Shown here in pieces: positions 7,392 through 15,596 of a DNA stretch of 64,000 bases. Source of the DNA: Alloyangia pacifica (GTDB lineage Bacteria > Pseudomonadota > Alphaproteobacteria > Rhodobacterales > Rhodobacteraceae); NCBI RefSeq assembly GCF_900116195.1, contig NZ_FOZW01000011.1, positions 124,001 through 188,000 on the forward strand, in the 5' to 3' direction. The notes under the pieces were generated by a model that worked only from the letters and a program-made list of their open reading frames with translations, made no database searches and was not told the DNA's origin. How positions within the stretch are numbered: position 1 is the stretch's first letter; each line of letters opens with the position of its first letter. A program made the translations under genes and the position numbers.

Positions 7392-8126
7392 ATGAACGAC
7401 ACTCCTCCCTCTCCAGACGCCCCCGATGACGCGCTTTCCGCTCTTCCTCCCCTTGGGCGGAGCCGCCAGATCATGGACGCCTTGGCGCGCTACATCGCCC
7501 AGCAGAACCTCCAGCCCGGCGACCGGCTGCCGCCCGAGCGCGAGCTGACTGCCGCGCTAAAGGTCGGACGATCGAGCCTCCGCGAAGCGGTCAGCCAGCT
7601 CTCGGCGCTCGGCATTGTCGAGGCGCGGATCGGCTCGGGCACCTACCTGCTGCGGCAAATCTCGGCGGAGACGGTCTACATGCCGCTCAGCCTTTCGGCA
7701 GACGGGCTGGCCGAGGCGCTGCTGATGACGCTGGAGGTGCGGCGCGGCATCGAGATCGAGGCCTCCGTCGCCGCGGCGCGCCGCCGCACCGACGAGGACA
7801 TCCAGCGCATGGAGGCGGCGCTCGACGAGATGGAGCGCACGCACCACCGAGAAGGCGGCAGCGGCAAGGCCGATTTCGCCTTTCACATGACGATCTACGA
7901 CGCCGCGCACAATCCACTGTTCCGGCAGCTGCTGGAGCAGATGCACGACATCCTCGAACGGTTCTGGGACCGCCCCTTCGACCGACCCGATTTCGCCGCC
8001 CGCTCCTTCCCGTATCACCGCACCCTCTTCGACGCGATCTGCGCCGGAGACACCGCGGCGGCGGCGGAAGAAACACGCAAGATCCTCGACGTTGTCGAGG
8101 AGGACATCAGGAACATGCGCCCATGA
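7392..8126 (+). CDS. GntR-family (FadR subfamily) transcriptional regulator
   Basis: A 244-residue FadR-type regulator: winged HTH at about residues 25-95 (LPPERELTAALKVGRSSLRE, then GIVEARIGSGTYL) followed by an alpha-helical FCD ligand-binding domain. It overlaps the PLP-enzyme gene by 4 nt (ATGA), and a GGT/ACC palindrome sits directly upstream of its start. It therefore probably controls itself and the downstream PLP enzyme and ABC importer genes. FCD domains often bind small carboxylates through a metal. The inducer is unknown but is likely the transported compound or a product of the PLP enzyme. Confidence 0.9.
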   Translation: MNDTPPSPDAPDDALSALPPLGRSRQIMDALARYIAQQNLQPGDRLPPERELTAALKVGRSSLREAVSQLSALGIVEARIGSGTYLLRQISAETVYMPLSLSADGLAEALLMTLEVRRGIEIEASVAAARRRTDEDIQRMEAALDEMERTHHREGGSGKADFAFHMTIYDAAHNPLFRQLLEQMHDILERFWDRPFDRPDFAARSFPYHRTLFDAICAGDTAAAAEETRKILDVVEEDIRNMRP

Positions 8127-9304
8127 ACGACCATTACGAGGCCTCCCGGCTGATCGCCGCCCATGACAGCGACAGCATCCTCGACGCCGTCGTGCCGCCG
8201 ATCGTGCAGACCTCACTCTTCACCTTCGACAGCTACGACGAGATGATCGCCGCCTACCGCGGCGAGATCACCCGGCCGATCTACAGCCGCGGCCTCAACC
8301 CCACCGTCCGCGCCTTCGAGGAAAAGCTGGCGCAGCTGGAGAAAGCCGAGGACGCGCTGGCCTTCGCCTCGGGCATGGCAGCGATCTCGGCCTCGGTTCT
8401 GAGCAATGTCGCCCCCGGCGACCGGGTGGTCGCGGTCCGCAACGTCTACCCCGATGCCTTCCGCCTGTTCGGCACCTACCTGCCGCGCATGGGCATCACC
8501 GTCGACTACGTCGACGGCACCGACCCACAGGCGGTCGAGGCGGCGCTGCCCGGGGCGAAGCTGCTCTACCTCGAAAGCCCGACGAGCTGGGTGATGGAGC
8601 CGCTCGACGTGGGCGTGCTGGCCGCCGCCGCGAAGCGCCACGGCGTCTTCTCGGTGATCGACAACAGCTGGGCGACGCCGGTCTTCCAGAACCCGATTGA
8701 GCTGGGCGTCGACCTGGTGGTGCACTCGGCGTCGAAATACATCGGCGGGCACAGCGACGTGGTGGCGGGCGTGATTGCCGGCTCCAAGGAAAATGTCGAC
8801 CGGGTGCGGAGCGAGATCTACCCCTATCTCGGCGGGCGCATCGCCCCGATGGACGCCTGGCTGCTGCTGCGCGGGCTGCGCACGCTGCCGCTGCGCGTCG
8901 CGGCGCATCAGGACAGCGCGCTGGAGATCGCCCGACGCCTGGCTGCGCTCGACGTGGTCGAAACCGTCATGCACCCCGGCCTCGCGCCGCTGCCAGCGGG
9001 GCTACGCGGCACCACCGGGCTGTTCTCATTCATCTTCCGCGAAGGGATCGACCTGCGCCGCTTCTGCGATGCGCTCGAGCTGTTCAAGCTCGGCGTGAGC
9101 TGGGGCGGGCACGAGAGCCTCGTGGTCCCCGGAGACGTCGTTCTCGAACAGAAGGCCAGACCCAACTCGGCCCATGAATTCGGCATCTCCTCGCGCTCGG
9201 TCCGGCTGCATATCGGGCTCGAAGGCACCGAGGCGCTCTGGGGCGATCTGACAGCGGCGATTGCCGCCGCAGGGCAGCCGTCGGAGGTCAAGGCCGCGCA
9301 ATAA
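8123..9304 (+). CDS. Cys/Met metabolism PLP-dependent enzyme (cystathionine beta-lyase-like)
   Basis: A 393-residue fold-type I enzyme of the cystathionine gamma-synthase/beta-lyase family, normal in length. Visible motifs are the N-terminal PIYSRGLNPTVRAFEEKLAQ, the ASGMAAI stretch that binds PLP phosphate, the aspartate region SVIDNSWATP, and the PLP lysine in VVHSASKYIGGHSDV. Family members do beta- or gamma-elimination or replacement on sulfur amino acids. Here the gene lies between a GntR regulator and a sugar-type ABC importer, so it may act on an imported thioether or amino conjugate rather than in housekeeping methionine synthesis. The exact reaction cannot be assigned from sequence alone. 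Confidence 0.85.
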   Translation: MNDHYEASRLIAAHDSDSILDAVVPPIVQTSLFTFDSYDEMIAAYRGEITRPIYSRGLNPTVRAFEEKLAQLEKAEDALAFASGMAAISASVLSNVAPGDRVVAVRNVYPDAFRLFGTYLPRMGITVDYVDGTDPQAVEAALPGAKLLYLESPTSWVMEPLDVGVLAAAAKRHGVFSVIDNSWATPVFQNPIELGVDLVVHSASKYIGGHSDVVAGVIAGSKENVDRVRSEIYPYLGGRIAPMDAWLLLRGLRTLPLRVAAHQDSALEIARRLAALDVVETVMHPGLAPLPAGLRGTTGLFSFIFREGIDLRRFCDALELFKLGVSWGGHESLVVPGDVVLEQKARPNSAHEFGISSRSVRLHIGLEGTEALWGDLTAAIAAAGQPSEVKAAQ

Positions 9305-9313
9305 CCTGCGGCG

Positions 9314-9331
9314 GCGGCCCGGCCGGGCCGC
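9314..9331 (+). repeat. GC-rich perfect palindrome between PLP enzyme and binding-protein gene
   Basis: GCGGCCC and GGGCCGC flank a GGCC loop; the 18-base sequence is a perfect palindrome. In RNA it makes a 7-bp stem with a 4-nt loop 45 nt before the solute-binding-protein start. No T-run follows, so an mRNA-stability or attenuation role is likelier than full termination. Confidence 0.5.
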
Positions 9332-9376
9332 GCCAATCCAACAAACCACCAACAGAAAATCAACAGGGAGACGACC

Positions 9377-10636
9377 ATGAAGAAACTGCTCAGTGCCAGC
9401 GCCCTCGCGCTGCTGGCGGCAAGTGGTGCGGCGAGCGCCGAGACCACGCTGCGCCTCGTCGAGGTGATCACCAGCCCGGCCCGCACCGAGACGCTCAAGC
9501 AGATCGTCGCAGGCTTCGAGGAAGCGCACCCCGACACCAAGGTCGAGATCATCTCGCTGCCCTGGGGCGAAGCCTTCCAGAAGTTCGCCACCATGGTCTC
9601 GGCTGGCGATCTGCCCGACGTGGTCGAGATGCCCGACACCTGGCTGTCGCTCTACGCCAACAACGGCCTCCTGGAGAGCCTTGAGCCCTATCTCGCCGAC
9701 TGGGACACCACCGCGGATCTGACCGACCGCGCGCTGGAACTCGGCCGCGACATCGACGACACCGCCTACATGCTGCCCTACGGCTTCTACCTGCGGGCGC
9801 TGTTCTACAACAAGGACCTGCTCAAGGAGGCAGGTGTCGAGGCACCGCCCACCACGCTCGAGGAATTCCGCGCTGCCTCCGAGGCGATTTCGGCGCTTCC
9901 CGGCAAGTCGGGCTACTGCATGCGGGGCGGTCCGGGCGGGCTGAACGGCTGGATGATGGCCGGTGCGACCATGGCGGGCGACAACGCCTTCTTCAACGAG
10001 GACGGCACCTCGACCATGGACAGTGAGGGCTGGGTCAAGGGCATCGAGTGGTACGTCGATCTCTACAAGGACGGCCTGGCACCGAAGGACAGCGTGAACT
10101 GGGGCTTCAACGAGATCGTCGCGGGCTTCTACTCCGGCACCTGCGCCTTCCTCGATCAGGACCCCGACGCGCTCATCGCCATCGCCGAACGTATGTCCGA
10201 GGACCAGTACGGCGTGATCCCGATGCCCAAGGGCCCGGACGGCAAGGCCTTCCCGACGATCGGCTACGCGGGCTGGTCGATGATGTCCGCCTCCGAAAAC
10301 AAGGACCTCGCCTGGGAGCTGATCGCCCAGCTCGAGGGCCCCGAGGGCAACATCGCCTGGAACAAGAAGATCGGCGCGCTGCCGGTGCTGAAGTCCGCCG
10401 AGGAAGACGAGTTCTACGCCGCGCCCGCCTTCAAGGGCTGGTTTGACGCGCTGGCCGACGAGAACGTCGTGCCGACGGTCATGCCGACCTACCTGGAGGA
10501 GTTCGCCTACTTCAAGGACTCCATGGCGATCGCGTCCGGCCAGAAGGCCCTCCTGGGTGAGATCACCCCGCAGGAACTGGCCTCCGAGTGGGCTGCCTAC
10601 CTGACCAAGGCGCAGCAAAAGCATCTCGCAAAGTAA
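9377..10636 (+). CDS. ABC transporter solute-binding protein, family 1 (CUT1 type)
   Basis: A 419-residue periplasmic binding protein. A Sec signal peptide is visible (MKKLLSASALALLAASGAAS, cleavage likely before Glu at about residue 23), followed by a family 1 (MalE/UgpB-like) two-lobe domain containing VSAGDLPDVVEMPDTW and FNEIVAGFYSGTCAF. An RBS (agggagacgacc) precedes the ATG. It would deliver substrate to the two permeases and ATPase encoded just downstream. The CUT1 family takes sugars, polyols and glycerol-phosphate-type compounds. A strong stem-loop directly after its stop probably boosts expression relative to the permease genes. Confidence 0.92.
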   Translation: MKKLLSASALALLAASGAASAETTLRLVEVITSPARTETLKQIVAGFEEAHPDTKVEIISLPWGEAFQKFATMVSAGDLPDVVEMPDTWLSLYANNGLLESLEPYLADWDTTADLTDRALELGRDIDDTAYMLPYGFYLRALFYNKDLLKEAGVEAPPTTLEEFRAASEAISALPGKSGYCMRGGPGGLNGWMMAGATMAGDNAFFNEDGTSTMDSEGWVKGIEWYVDLYKDGLAPKDSVNWGFNEIVAGFYSGTCAFLDQDPDALIAIAERMSEDQYGVIPMPKGPDGKAFPTIGYAGWSMMSASENKDLAWELIAQLEGPEGNIAWNKKIGALPVLKSAEEDEFYAAPAFKGWFDALADENVVPTVMPTYLEEFAYFKDSMAIASGQKALLGEITPQELASEWAAYLTKAQQKHLAK

Positions 10637-10661
10637 TGGGCCAAGTGACCTGAAAACGCGG

Positions 10662-10681
10662 GCCGGACGTGCGCGTCCGGC
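10662..10681 (+). repeat. Stem-loop after CUT1 binding-protein gene
   Basis: An 8-bp perfect stem, GCCGGACG / CGTCCGGC, with a TGCG loop, 25 nt after the binding-protein stop and before the first permease gene. No T-run follows. It is probably a 3'-end stabiliser or partial terminator inside the operon. Confidence 0.6.
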
Positions 10682-10704
10682 TCACCCCTTCCCCCGGAGG
10701 ACCG

Positions 10705-11634
10705 ATGACCGCCACGCCCATCCCTGCCACCTACCGGCGTCCGCTGCGCCAGCGCCTCGCCGTGACGCTCGAGCCCTGGCTCTACTGCGCGCCGGTGCTG
10801 ATCCTGATCACCGCCGTGATGCTGGTGCCGCTGATCCTCGGCATCTCCTACGCTTTCCGGGACATCCAGCTTCTCAATCCCTTCTCCGGCGGCTTCGTCG
10901 GCCTCGAGCACTTCAAGACGCTCGGCCAGGACGATGCCTTCCTGCGTGCGCTGCGCAACACCCTGTGGTGGACCGGCGCCAGCGTCTTCTTCCAGCTCGC
11001 CTTTGGCTTGATCCTCGCACTGCTGCTCAACGTGCCGTTCGCCGGGCGCGGGTTGGCGCAATCGCTGGTGTTCCTGCCCTGGGCCGTGCCGACCTTCCTT
11101 GCGGGCCTCAACTGGGCCTGGCTCTTCAACCCGGTGATCGGGCCGATCCCGCACTGGCTGTTCGCGCTGGGGCTGATGGACGAGCCCTCGAACATCCTCG
11201 CCGATCCGAGCATCGCCATGTGGGGCCCGATCCTTGCCGCAACATGGTGGGGCATTCCGTTCTTCGCCATCACGCTGCTGGCCGCGCTGCAGTCGATTCC
11301 CAAGGATCTCTACGAGGCCGCCTCGATCGACGGTGCCTCGCCGATCCAGCGCTTCTTCTCGATCACCCTGCCTTACCTTGCACCGGTGATCGCCATCACC
11401 GTGCTGCTGCGCACGGTCTGGGTCGCCAACTTCGCCGACCTGATCATCGTGATGACCAACGGCGGCCCCGCCGACCGCACCCAGACCGTGGCCAGCTACA
11501 TCTTCACCCAGGCCTTCAAGCGGCTCGACTTCGGCTATGCCTCGGCGGTCGCACTGGTGCTGCTGGCGCTTCTTCTGGCCTATTCCATGGTCATTCTCGT
11601 CTTCCGCCAGAAGCTCTCGAACAGGGACAAGTGA
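10705..11634 (+). CDS. CUT1 ABC transporter permease (MalF/UgpA-like)
   Basis: A 309-residue inner-membrane permease with about six hydrophobic segments. The BPD_transp_1 EAA loop is visible as YEAASIDGASPIQRFFSITL near residues 206-225. The ATG at 10705 is chosen because a strong cccccggagg Shine-Dalgarno lies just upstream; a GTG at 10669 would fall inside the preceding hairpin. It forms the channel with the MalG-like permease whose gene begins 1 nt after its stop. Confidence 0.9.
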   Translation: MTATPIPATYRRPLRQRLAVTLEPWLYCAPVLILITAVMLVPLILGISYAFRDIQLLNPFSGGFVGLEHFKTLGQDDAFLRALRNTLWWTGASVFFQLAFGLILALLLNVPFAGRGLAQSLVFLPWAVPTFLAGLNWAWLFNPVIGPIPHWLFALGLMDEPSNILADPSIAMWGPILAATWWGIPFFAITLLAALQSIPKDLYEAASIDGASPIQRFFSITLPYLAPVIAITVLLRTVWVANFADLIIVMTNGGPADRTQTVASYIFTQAFKRLDFGYASAVALVLLALLLAYSMVILVFRQKLSNRDK

Positions 11635-11635
11635 C

Positions 11636-12469
11636 ATGACCGCGACCCGTCTTTTCGGCACGCTGGCGCATCGCGCGGCCATCCTGTGCTTCATCGCCTT
11701 CGCGCTCTTCCCGCTCTACTGGCTGCTCAAGGTCTCGGTGACCCCGAACGACCTGCTCTACTCCGAAGGCGTGCGCATGTGGCCTTCGCGCACAACGCTG
11801 GATCACTTCCGCTTCGTGCTGGCCAACAGCGAGTTCCCGCGCTTCTTCGCCAACAGCCTGATCGTCTCGGGCTCCACCGCGCTCGTCTCGACCGTGCTCG
11901 CAGCGCTGATGGGCTATGCGCTGTCGCGCTTTCAGTTCCGCGGCAAGCTCTGGCTGGCAGCTCTGCTGCTGATCACCCAGATGTTCCCGCTGGTCATGCT
12001 GGTGGCGCCGATCTTCAAGATCCTCTCGCCGCTCGGGCTGACCAACAGCCTGACCGGGCTTGTCATCGTCTACACCGCCTTCAACGTGCCCTTCGCCTCC
12101 TTCCTGATGCAGGGCTTCTTCGACGGCATCCCCTCGGACCTCGAGCAGGCCGCGATGATCGACGGTGCCGACCGCTTTACCGCCTTCCGCCACATCATCC
12201 TGCCGCTGGCGCTGCCGGGGGTCGCGGCGACACTGGGCTTCGTCTTCACCGCCGCCTGGTCCGAGATGATCTTTGCGCTGATGCTGATCTCGGGCAGCGA
12301 AAAGGCCACATTCCCCGTCGGACTGCTGACCTTCGTGTCGAAGTTCTCGGTCGACTACGGGCAGATGATGGCCGCCGGCGTGCTGGCGCTGATCCCCGCC
12401 TGCCTCTTCTTCCTGCTCATCCAACGCTACCTGGTGCAAGGCATGACCGCCGGCGCCGTGAAAGGATAA
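11636..12469 (+). CDS. CUT1 ABC transporter permease (MalG/UgpE-like)
   Basis: A 277-residue permease with the C-terminal EAA loop LEQAAMIDGADRFTAFRHII and about six membrane segments, typical of MalG-type subunits. The ATG at 11636 follows the MalF-like stop by 1 nt; longer in-frame starts would run deep into that gene and are rejected. Its stop is 4 nt before the ATPase gene. It pairs with the MalF-like subunit in the inner membrane. Confidence 0.9.
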   Translation: MTATRLFGTLAHRAAILCFIAFALFPLYWLLKVSVTPNDLLYSEGVRMWPSRTTLDHFRFVLANSEFPRFFANSLIVSGSTALVSTVLAALMGYALSRFQFRGKLWLAALLLITQMFPLVMLVAPIFKILSPLGLTNSLTGLVIVYTAFNVPFASFLMQGFFDGIPSDLEQAAMIDGADRFTAFRHIILPLALPGVAATLGFVFTAAWSEMIFALMLISGSEKATFPVGLLTFVSKFSVDYGQMMAAGVLALIPACLFFLLIQRYLVQGMTAGAVKG

Positions 12470-12473
12470 CCCC

Positions 12474-13529
12474 ATGGCCACGATGGAAATCCGCTCCGCG
12501 AGCAAGAACTACGGCACGATCCGCGTGCTCGACGACATCAACCTCGAGATCGGCGACGGCGAGTTCATCGTGCTGGTCGGCCCCTCCGGCTGCGGCAAGT
12601 CCACGCTCCTGCGGATGATCGCCGGGCTCGAGGAGATCACCGGCGGCGAGATCCGTATCGACGACAAAGTGATGAACGCCCTGCCCCCCAAGGCCCGCGA
12701 CATCGCCATGGTGTTCCAGAGCTACGCGCTCTACCCGCACATGAGCGTCGCCGACAACATGAGCTACTCTCTGCGACTGCGGAAGACCGACAAGCCGACG
12801 ATCGCCGAGAAGGTTCGCGCCGCCTCGTCCAAGCTCGGACTCGACGCGCTGCTCGAACGCAAGCCCAAGGCGCTCTCGGGCGGCCAACGCCAGCGCGTCG
12901 CCATGGGCCGGGCAATCGTGCGCCAGCCCAAGGCGTTCCTGTTCGACGAGCCGCTGTCGAACCTCGACGCCCGCCTGCGCGAGCAGATGCGCGCCGAGAT
13001 CCGCAAGCTGCACCGCGAGCTGGGCGCCACCTCGATCTACGTCACCCACGACCAGGTCGAGGCTATGACGCTAGCCGACCGCATCGTCGCCATGCACGGC
13101 GGCCACATCCAGCAGGTCGGCACCCCGCTAGACCTCTACGACCGCCCCGCCAACCTCTTCGTCGCGGGGTTCATCGGCTCGCCCGGAATGAACTTCCTCA
13201 AGGGCAATATCGCCGACCGCCAGCTGCACCTGCACGACGGCCGCAGCGTCGCCCTGCCCGAGACGATGCCCGCGACCATGGGGGATGCGACGCTTGGCAT
13301 CCGGCCCGAGCACGTGGTGCTGTCGCCCGCGGGCTCCGACGGCCTCGAAGCTGCGGTGGAGCTGGTCGAGCCGACGGGCCACGGTATCATTCTGCACCTG
13401 ACGCTGGCGGGGGAGGTGTTCAAGGTCCTCACCCATGACCGTGTCTGGCTCGAACCCGGACCGACGGTCTGTGTCTCCTTCCCCGAAGAGGCACTGCATC
13501 TGTTCAACGCCGAGGGTGTCCGGGTCTGA
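12474..13529 (+). CDS. CUT1 ABC transporter ATP-binding protein (MalK/UgpC-like)
   Basis: A 351-residue ATPase with Walker A GPSGCGKST near residues 38-46, signature LSGGQRQRV near 135-143, Walker B FLFDEPLSNLD, the switch His in VTHDQ, and a C-terminal TOBE/OB domain (about 240-351), as in MalK. It powers the two permeases encoded just upstream. MalK-type C-terminal domains can also take part in regulation. It is the last gene of the importer operon. The 197 bp that follow up to the next gene hold nothing I can identify beyond the leader of the regulator. Confidence 0.93.
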   Translation: MATMEIRSASKNYGTIRVLDDINLEIGDGEFIVLVGPSGCGKSTLLRMIAGLEEITGGEIRIDDKVMNALPPKARDIAMVFQSYALYPHMSVADNMSYSLRLRKTDKPTIAEKVRAASSKLGLDALLERKPKALSGGQRQRVAMGRAIVRQPKAFLFDEPLSNLDARLREQMRAEIRKLHRELGATSIYVTHDQVEAMTLADRIVAMHGGHIQQVGTPLDLYDRPANLFVAGFIGSPGMNFLKGNIADRQLHLHDGRSVALPETMPATMGDATLGIRPEHVVLSPAGSDGLEAAVELVEPTGHGIILHLTLAGEVFKVLTHDRVWLEPGPTVCVSFPEEALHLFNAEGVRV

Positions 13530-13726
13530 TGCCGGACACAGCGGTGCGACCAGAGGGCTGGATGCACCGCGCAGTCTGGGGGTTCGGACGTCGGTGAGCG
13601 GCTCTTGACCCACCTTGGTCCTCCCCCTCCCGGGGCAGAAAGCCGCCCGGCGCTCGAGCCAACGAAAGTCTGACCTCTCCCGCAACGCGCCCCGTGCTAC
13701 TCTCGGCACCGAGGAGAGGGGGAGCG

Positions 13727-15457
13727 ATGCGCGACCATAAACATGTCGAGGAGATCGAGCAGGTCTTGGGAGGCTCTCAGACCGGGCGGGACGGGTTCGT
13801 TTCAGCCTCTTGGCGGAGGTGCGTCGAGCTTTACGGCATGGATCCCATGCGCCGCGACCCCGCTTACATCGTGACCGAGAGCGAACTTCGCGACCATCGC
13901 AAGCAGGCGGAATGGATGATCGGGGCCGCGCGGTCCAGCCTGCAGAGCCTGTTCCGGCAGGTCGCGGGGCAGAACTACGTGCTGCTGCTCACCGATGCCA
14001 AGGGCGTCTGCGTCGATTTCTTCGGCGATGATCTCTTCGTCGACGATCTGCGGGCAGCCGGGCTCTACCTTGGCTCGAACTGGTCCGAAAGCCTTGCCGG
14101 CACCTGTGGTGTCGGCGCCTGCATCGTCACGCAAGAACCGGTGACGGTCCATCAGGACGACCATTTCGGCAATGCCCACACCACGCTCAGCTGCACCGCC
14201 GCGCCGATCTTCGACAGTCTCGGCGGGCTCGCGGCGGTGCTTGACATCTCCTTGCTACGCTCGCCGACCCCCAAGCGCAGCCAGAACCTTGCCATGAGCC
14301 TCGTGACCAATGCCGCGCGGCGCGTGGAGATGGCGAATCTGATGGCCGAAAGTCGCCGCGATTGGGTGCTGCGCCTGTCGGCCAGCCCGGAATTCCTCGA
14401 CGTCGATCCCGAGGCTGCCGTTCGCCTTGATGGCGGCGGTCGCGTACTCGGTTACACGCGGGCCGCTCGGCGACTGTTCCCAGACGGCGGCGAGGTGATC
14501 GGGCGGCGCATCGACGAGGTGCTGGGGCTGAGCGTCGACGATCTGCCCGACCTGATGCGCGACCGTCCCACAGAAGAGCGGATCATCGAGATGCGTGACG
14601 GCGGTGCGCTCTTCGGCCATGCCATCGCGCCGCAGGCGCCGCGCACCGCACCGCGCAGCAGCCGCCGCGGCGGCCCTCTCGCGGGGCTTGCCGGAGAAGA
14701 CCCGGCGATGGCGCAACTGCTGGCGCAGGCGGCAAAGCTGGCCCGCACCTCGGTGCCCTTGCTGATCACCGGTGCCACCGGCACCGGCAAGACCAAGCTG
14801 GCCCATGCGATCCACATGGTCGGCACTGCCAATGGCTTCCTGTCTCTCGACTGCGCCGGACTGTCGCCCGACGTACTGCGAGAGGCCACCGCAGCGCTGC
14901 CCGGCCCCACCACCCTCGTGCTGCGCCGCATCGAGGACTTGCCCGGAGGCACTGCGCCGACGCTGACCGCCGTTCTGGATGGTGGCCCGTGCCTGCGCCC
15001 GATCGTGACAACCTGCGCCGACCCCGCCGCTCTTGCGTTGCCCGGCCCGCTGTTCCACCGGCTGGCCGGCGCGACCCTGCGGCTGCCGTCGCTGCGCCAG
15101 CGCCGCGATCTCGGCTGGCTGCTCGACCGCGTGTTGCATCGGCGCGCGCCCGAGGACATGCGGCTGTCGCCCTCCGCTCGTGCGGCGCTGCTCGGTCGCT
15201 CGTGGCCCGGCAACCTGCGAGAACTGGAGCAGGTGCTCGACGTGGCCATTGCGCTCTGTGACGGGCGGGTGATTGACCTGCCCGACCTGCCCGCGCCGGT
15301 CGACAGCACGCCCGAACCTCCGGATGCCGAGGAGCAGCTTGAGCAGGTGATGGAAGCCTGCGGCTGGAATATGGCCCGCGCCGCGCGCCGCCTCGGCGTC
15401 AATCGCTCTACGGTCCTGCGGCGCCTGCGCAAAGCCGGTCTCCAGGCGCCAAGCTGA
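13727..15457 (+). CDS. AcoR-like activator with degenerate AAA domain
   Basis: A 576-residue protein with an N-terminal GAF-type sensor (about 40-200, including NYVLLLTDAKGVCVDFFGDD), a second sensory segment (about 220-300), an AAA+ domain (about 325-520) and a C-terminal Fis-type HTH (about 530-572, ARRLGVNRSTVLRRLRKAG). Walker A is kept (ITGATGTGKTKLAH, about 347-360). The Walker B acidic pair is replaced by Arg-Arg (TLVLRRIEDL, about R400-R401), and the GAFTGA loop that contacts sigma-54 is missing. It therefore resembles AcoR in layout but is unlikely to open sigma-54 promoters. ATG 13727 is supported by gagagggggagcg. It probably controls the monooxygenase and dehydrogenase genes downstream. 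Confidence 0.85.
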   Translation: MRDHKHVEEIEQVLGGSQTGRDGFVSASWRRCVELYGMDPMRRDPAYIVTESELRDHRKQAEWMIGAARSSLQSLFRQVAGQNYVLLLTDAKGVCVDFFGDDLFVDDLRAAGLYLGSNWSESLAGTCGVGACIVTQEPVTVHQDDHFGNAHTTLSCTAAPIFDSLGGLAAVLDISLLRSPTPKRSQNLAMSLVTNAARRVEMANLMAESRRDWVLRLSASPEFLDVDPEAAVRLDGGGRVLGYTRAARRLFPDGGEVIGRRIDEVLGLSVDDLPDLMRDRPTEERIIEMRDGGALFGHAIAPQAPRTAPRSSRRGGPLAGLAGEDPAMAQLLAQAAKLARTSVPLLITGATGTGKTKLAHAIHMVGTANGFLSLDCAGLSPDVLREATAALPGPTTLVLRRIEDLPGGTAPTLTAVLDGGPCLRPIVTTCADPAALALPGPLFHRLAGATLRLPSLRQRRDLGWLLDRVLHRRAPEDMRLSPSARAALLGRSWPGNLRELEQVLDVAIALCDGRVIDLPDLPAPVDSTPEPPDAEEQLEQVMEACGWNMARAARRLGVNRSTVLRRLRKAGLQAPS

Positions 15458-15460
15458 GCT

Positions 15461-15484
15461 GTTGCGCGCCGTTGCGCACGCAAC
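15461..15484. promoter_or_regulatory. Candidate binding site for the AcoR-like regulator
   Basis: GTTGCG occurs at 15461-15466 and 15471-15476 and inverted as CGCAAC at 15479-15484, just after the regulator gene and about 115 bp before the monooxygenase start. This is the usual place for an upstream activator site. No -24/-12 sigma-54 element (TGGCAC-N5-TTGC) is visible between it and the start. Confidence 0.4.
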
Positions 15485-15596
15485 ATGCCGCAGCGCGGCG
15501 CCCGGTTTTCGCGCAGTCCGAGGCAACCTGCCGTAGAACGCGGCGCCAGCCTCCCGCGATACTCCTCGCAGAACAACGCGCAGAGGAGGAGACGCG

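Noticed and set aside
15485-15596. Search for a sigma-54 (-24/-12) promoter before the monooxygenase gene
   Set aside because: No TGGCAC-N5-TTGC-like element is present; the nearest GG/GC pairs lack correct spacing.
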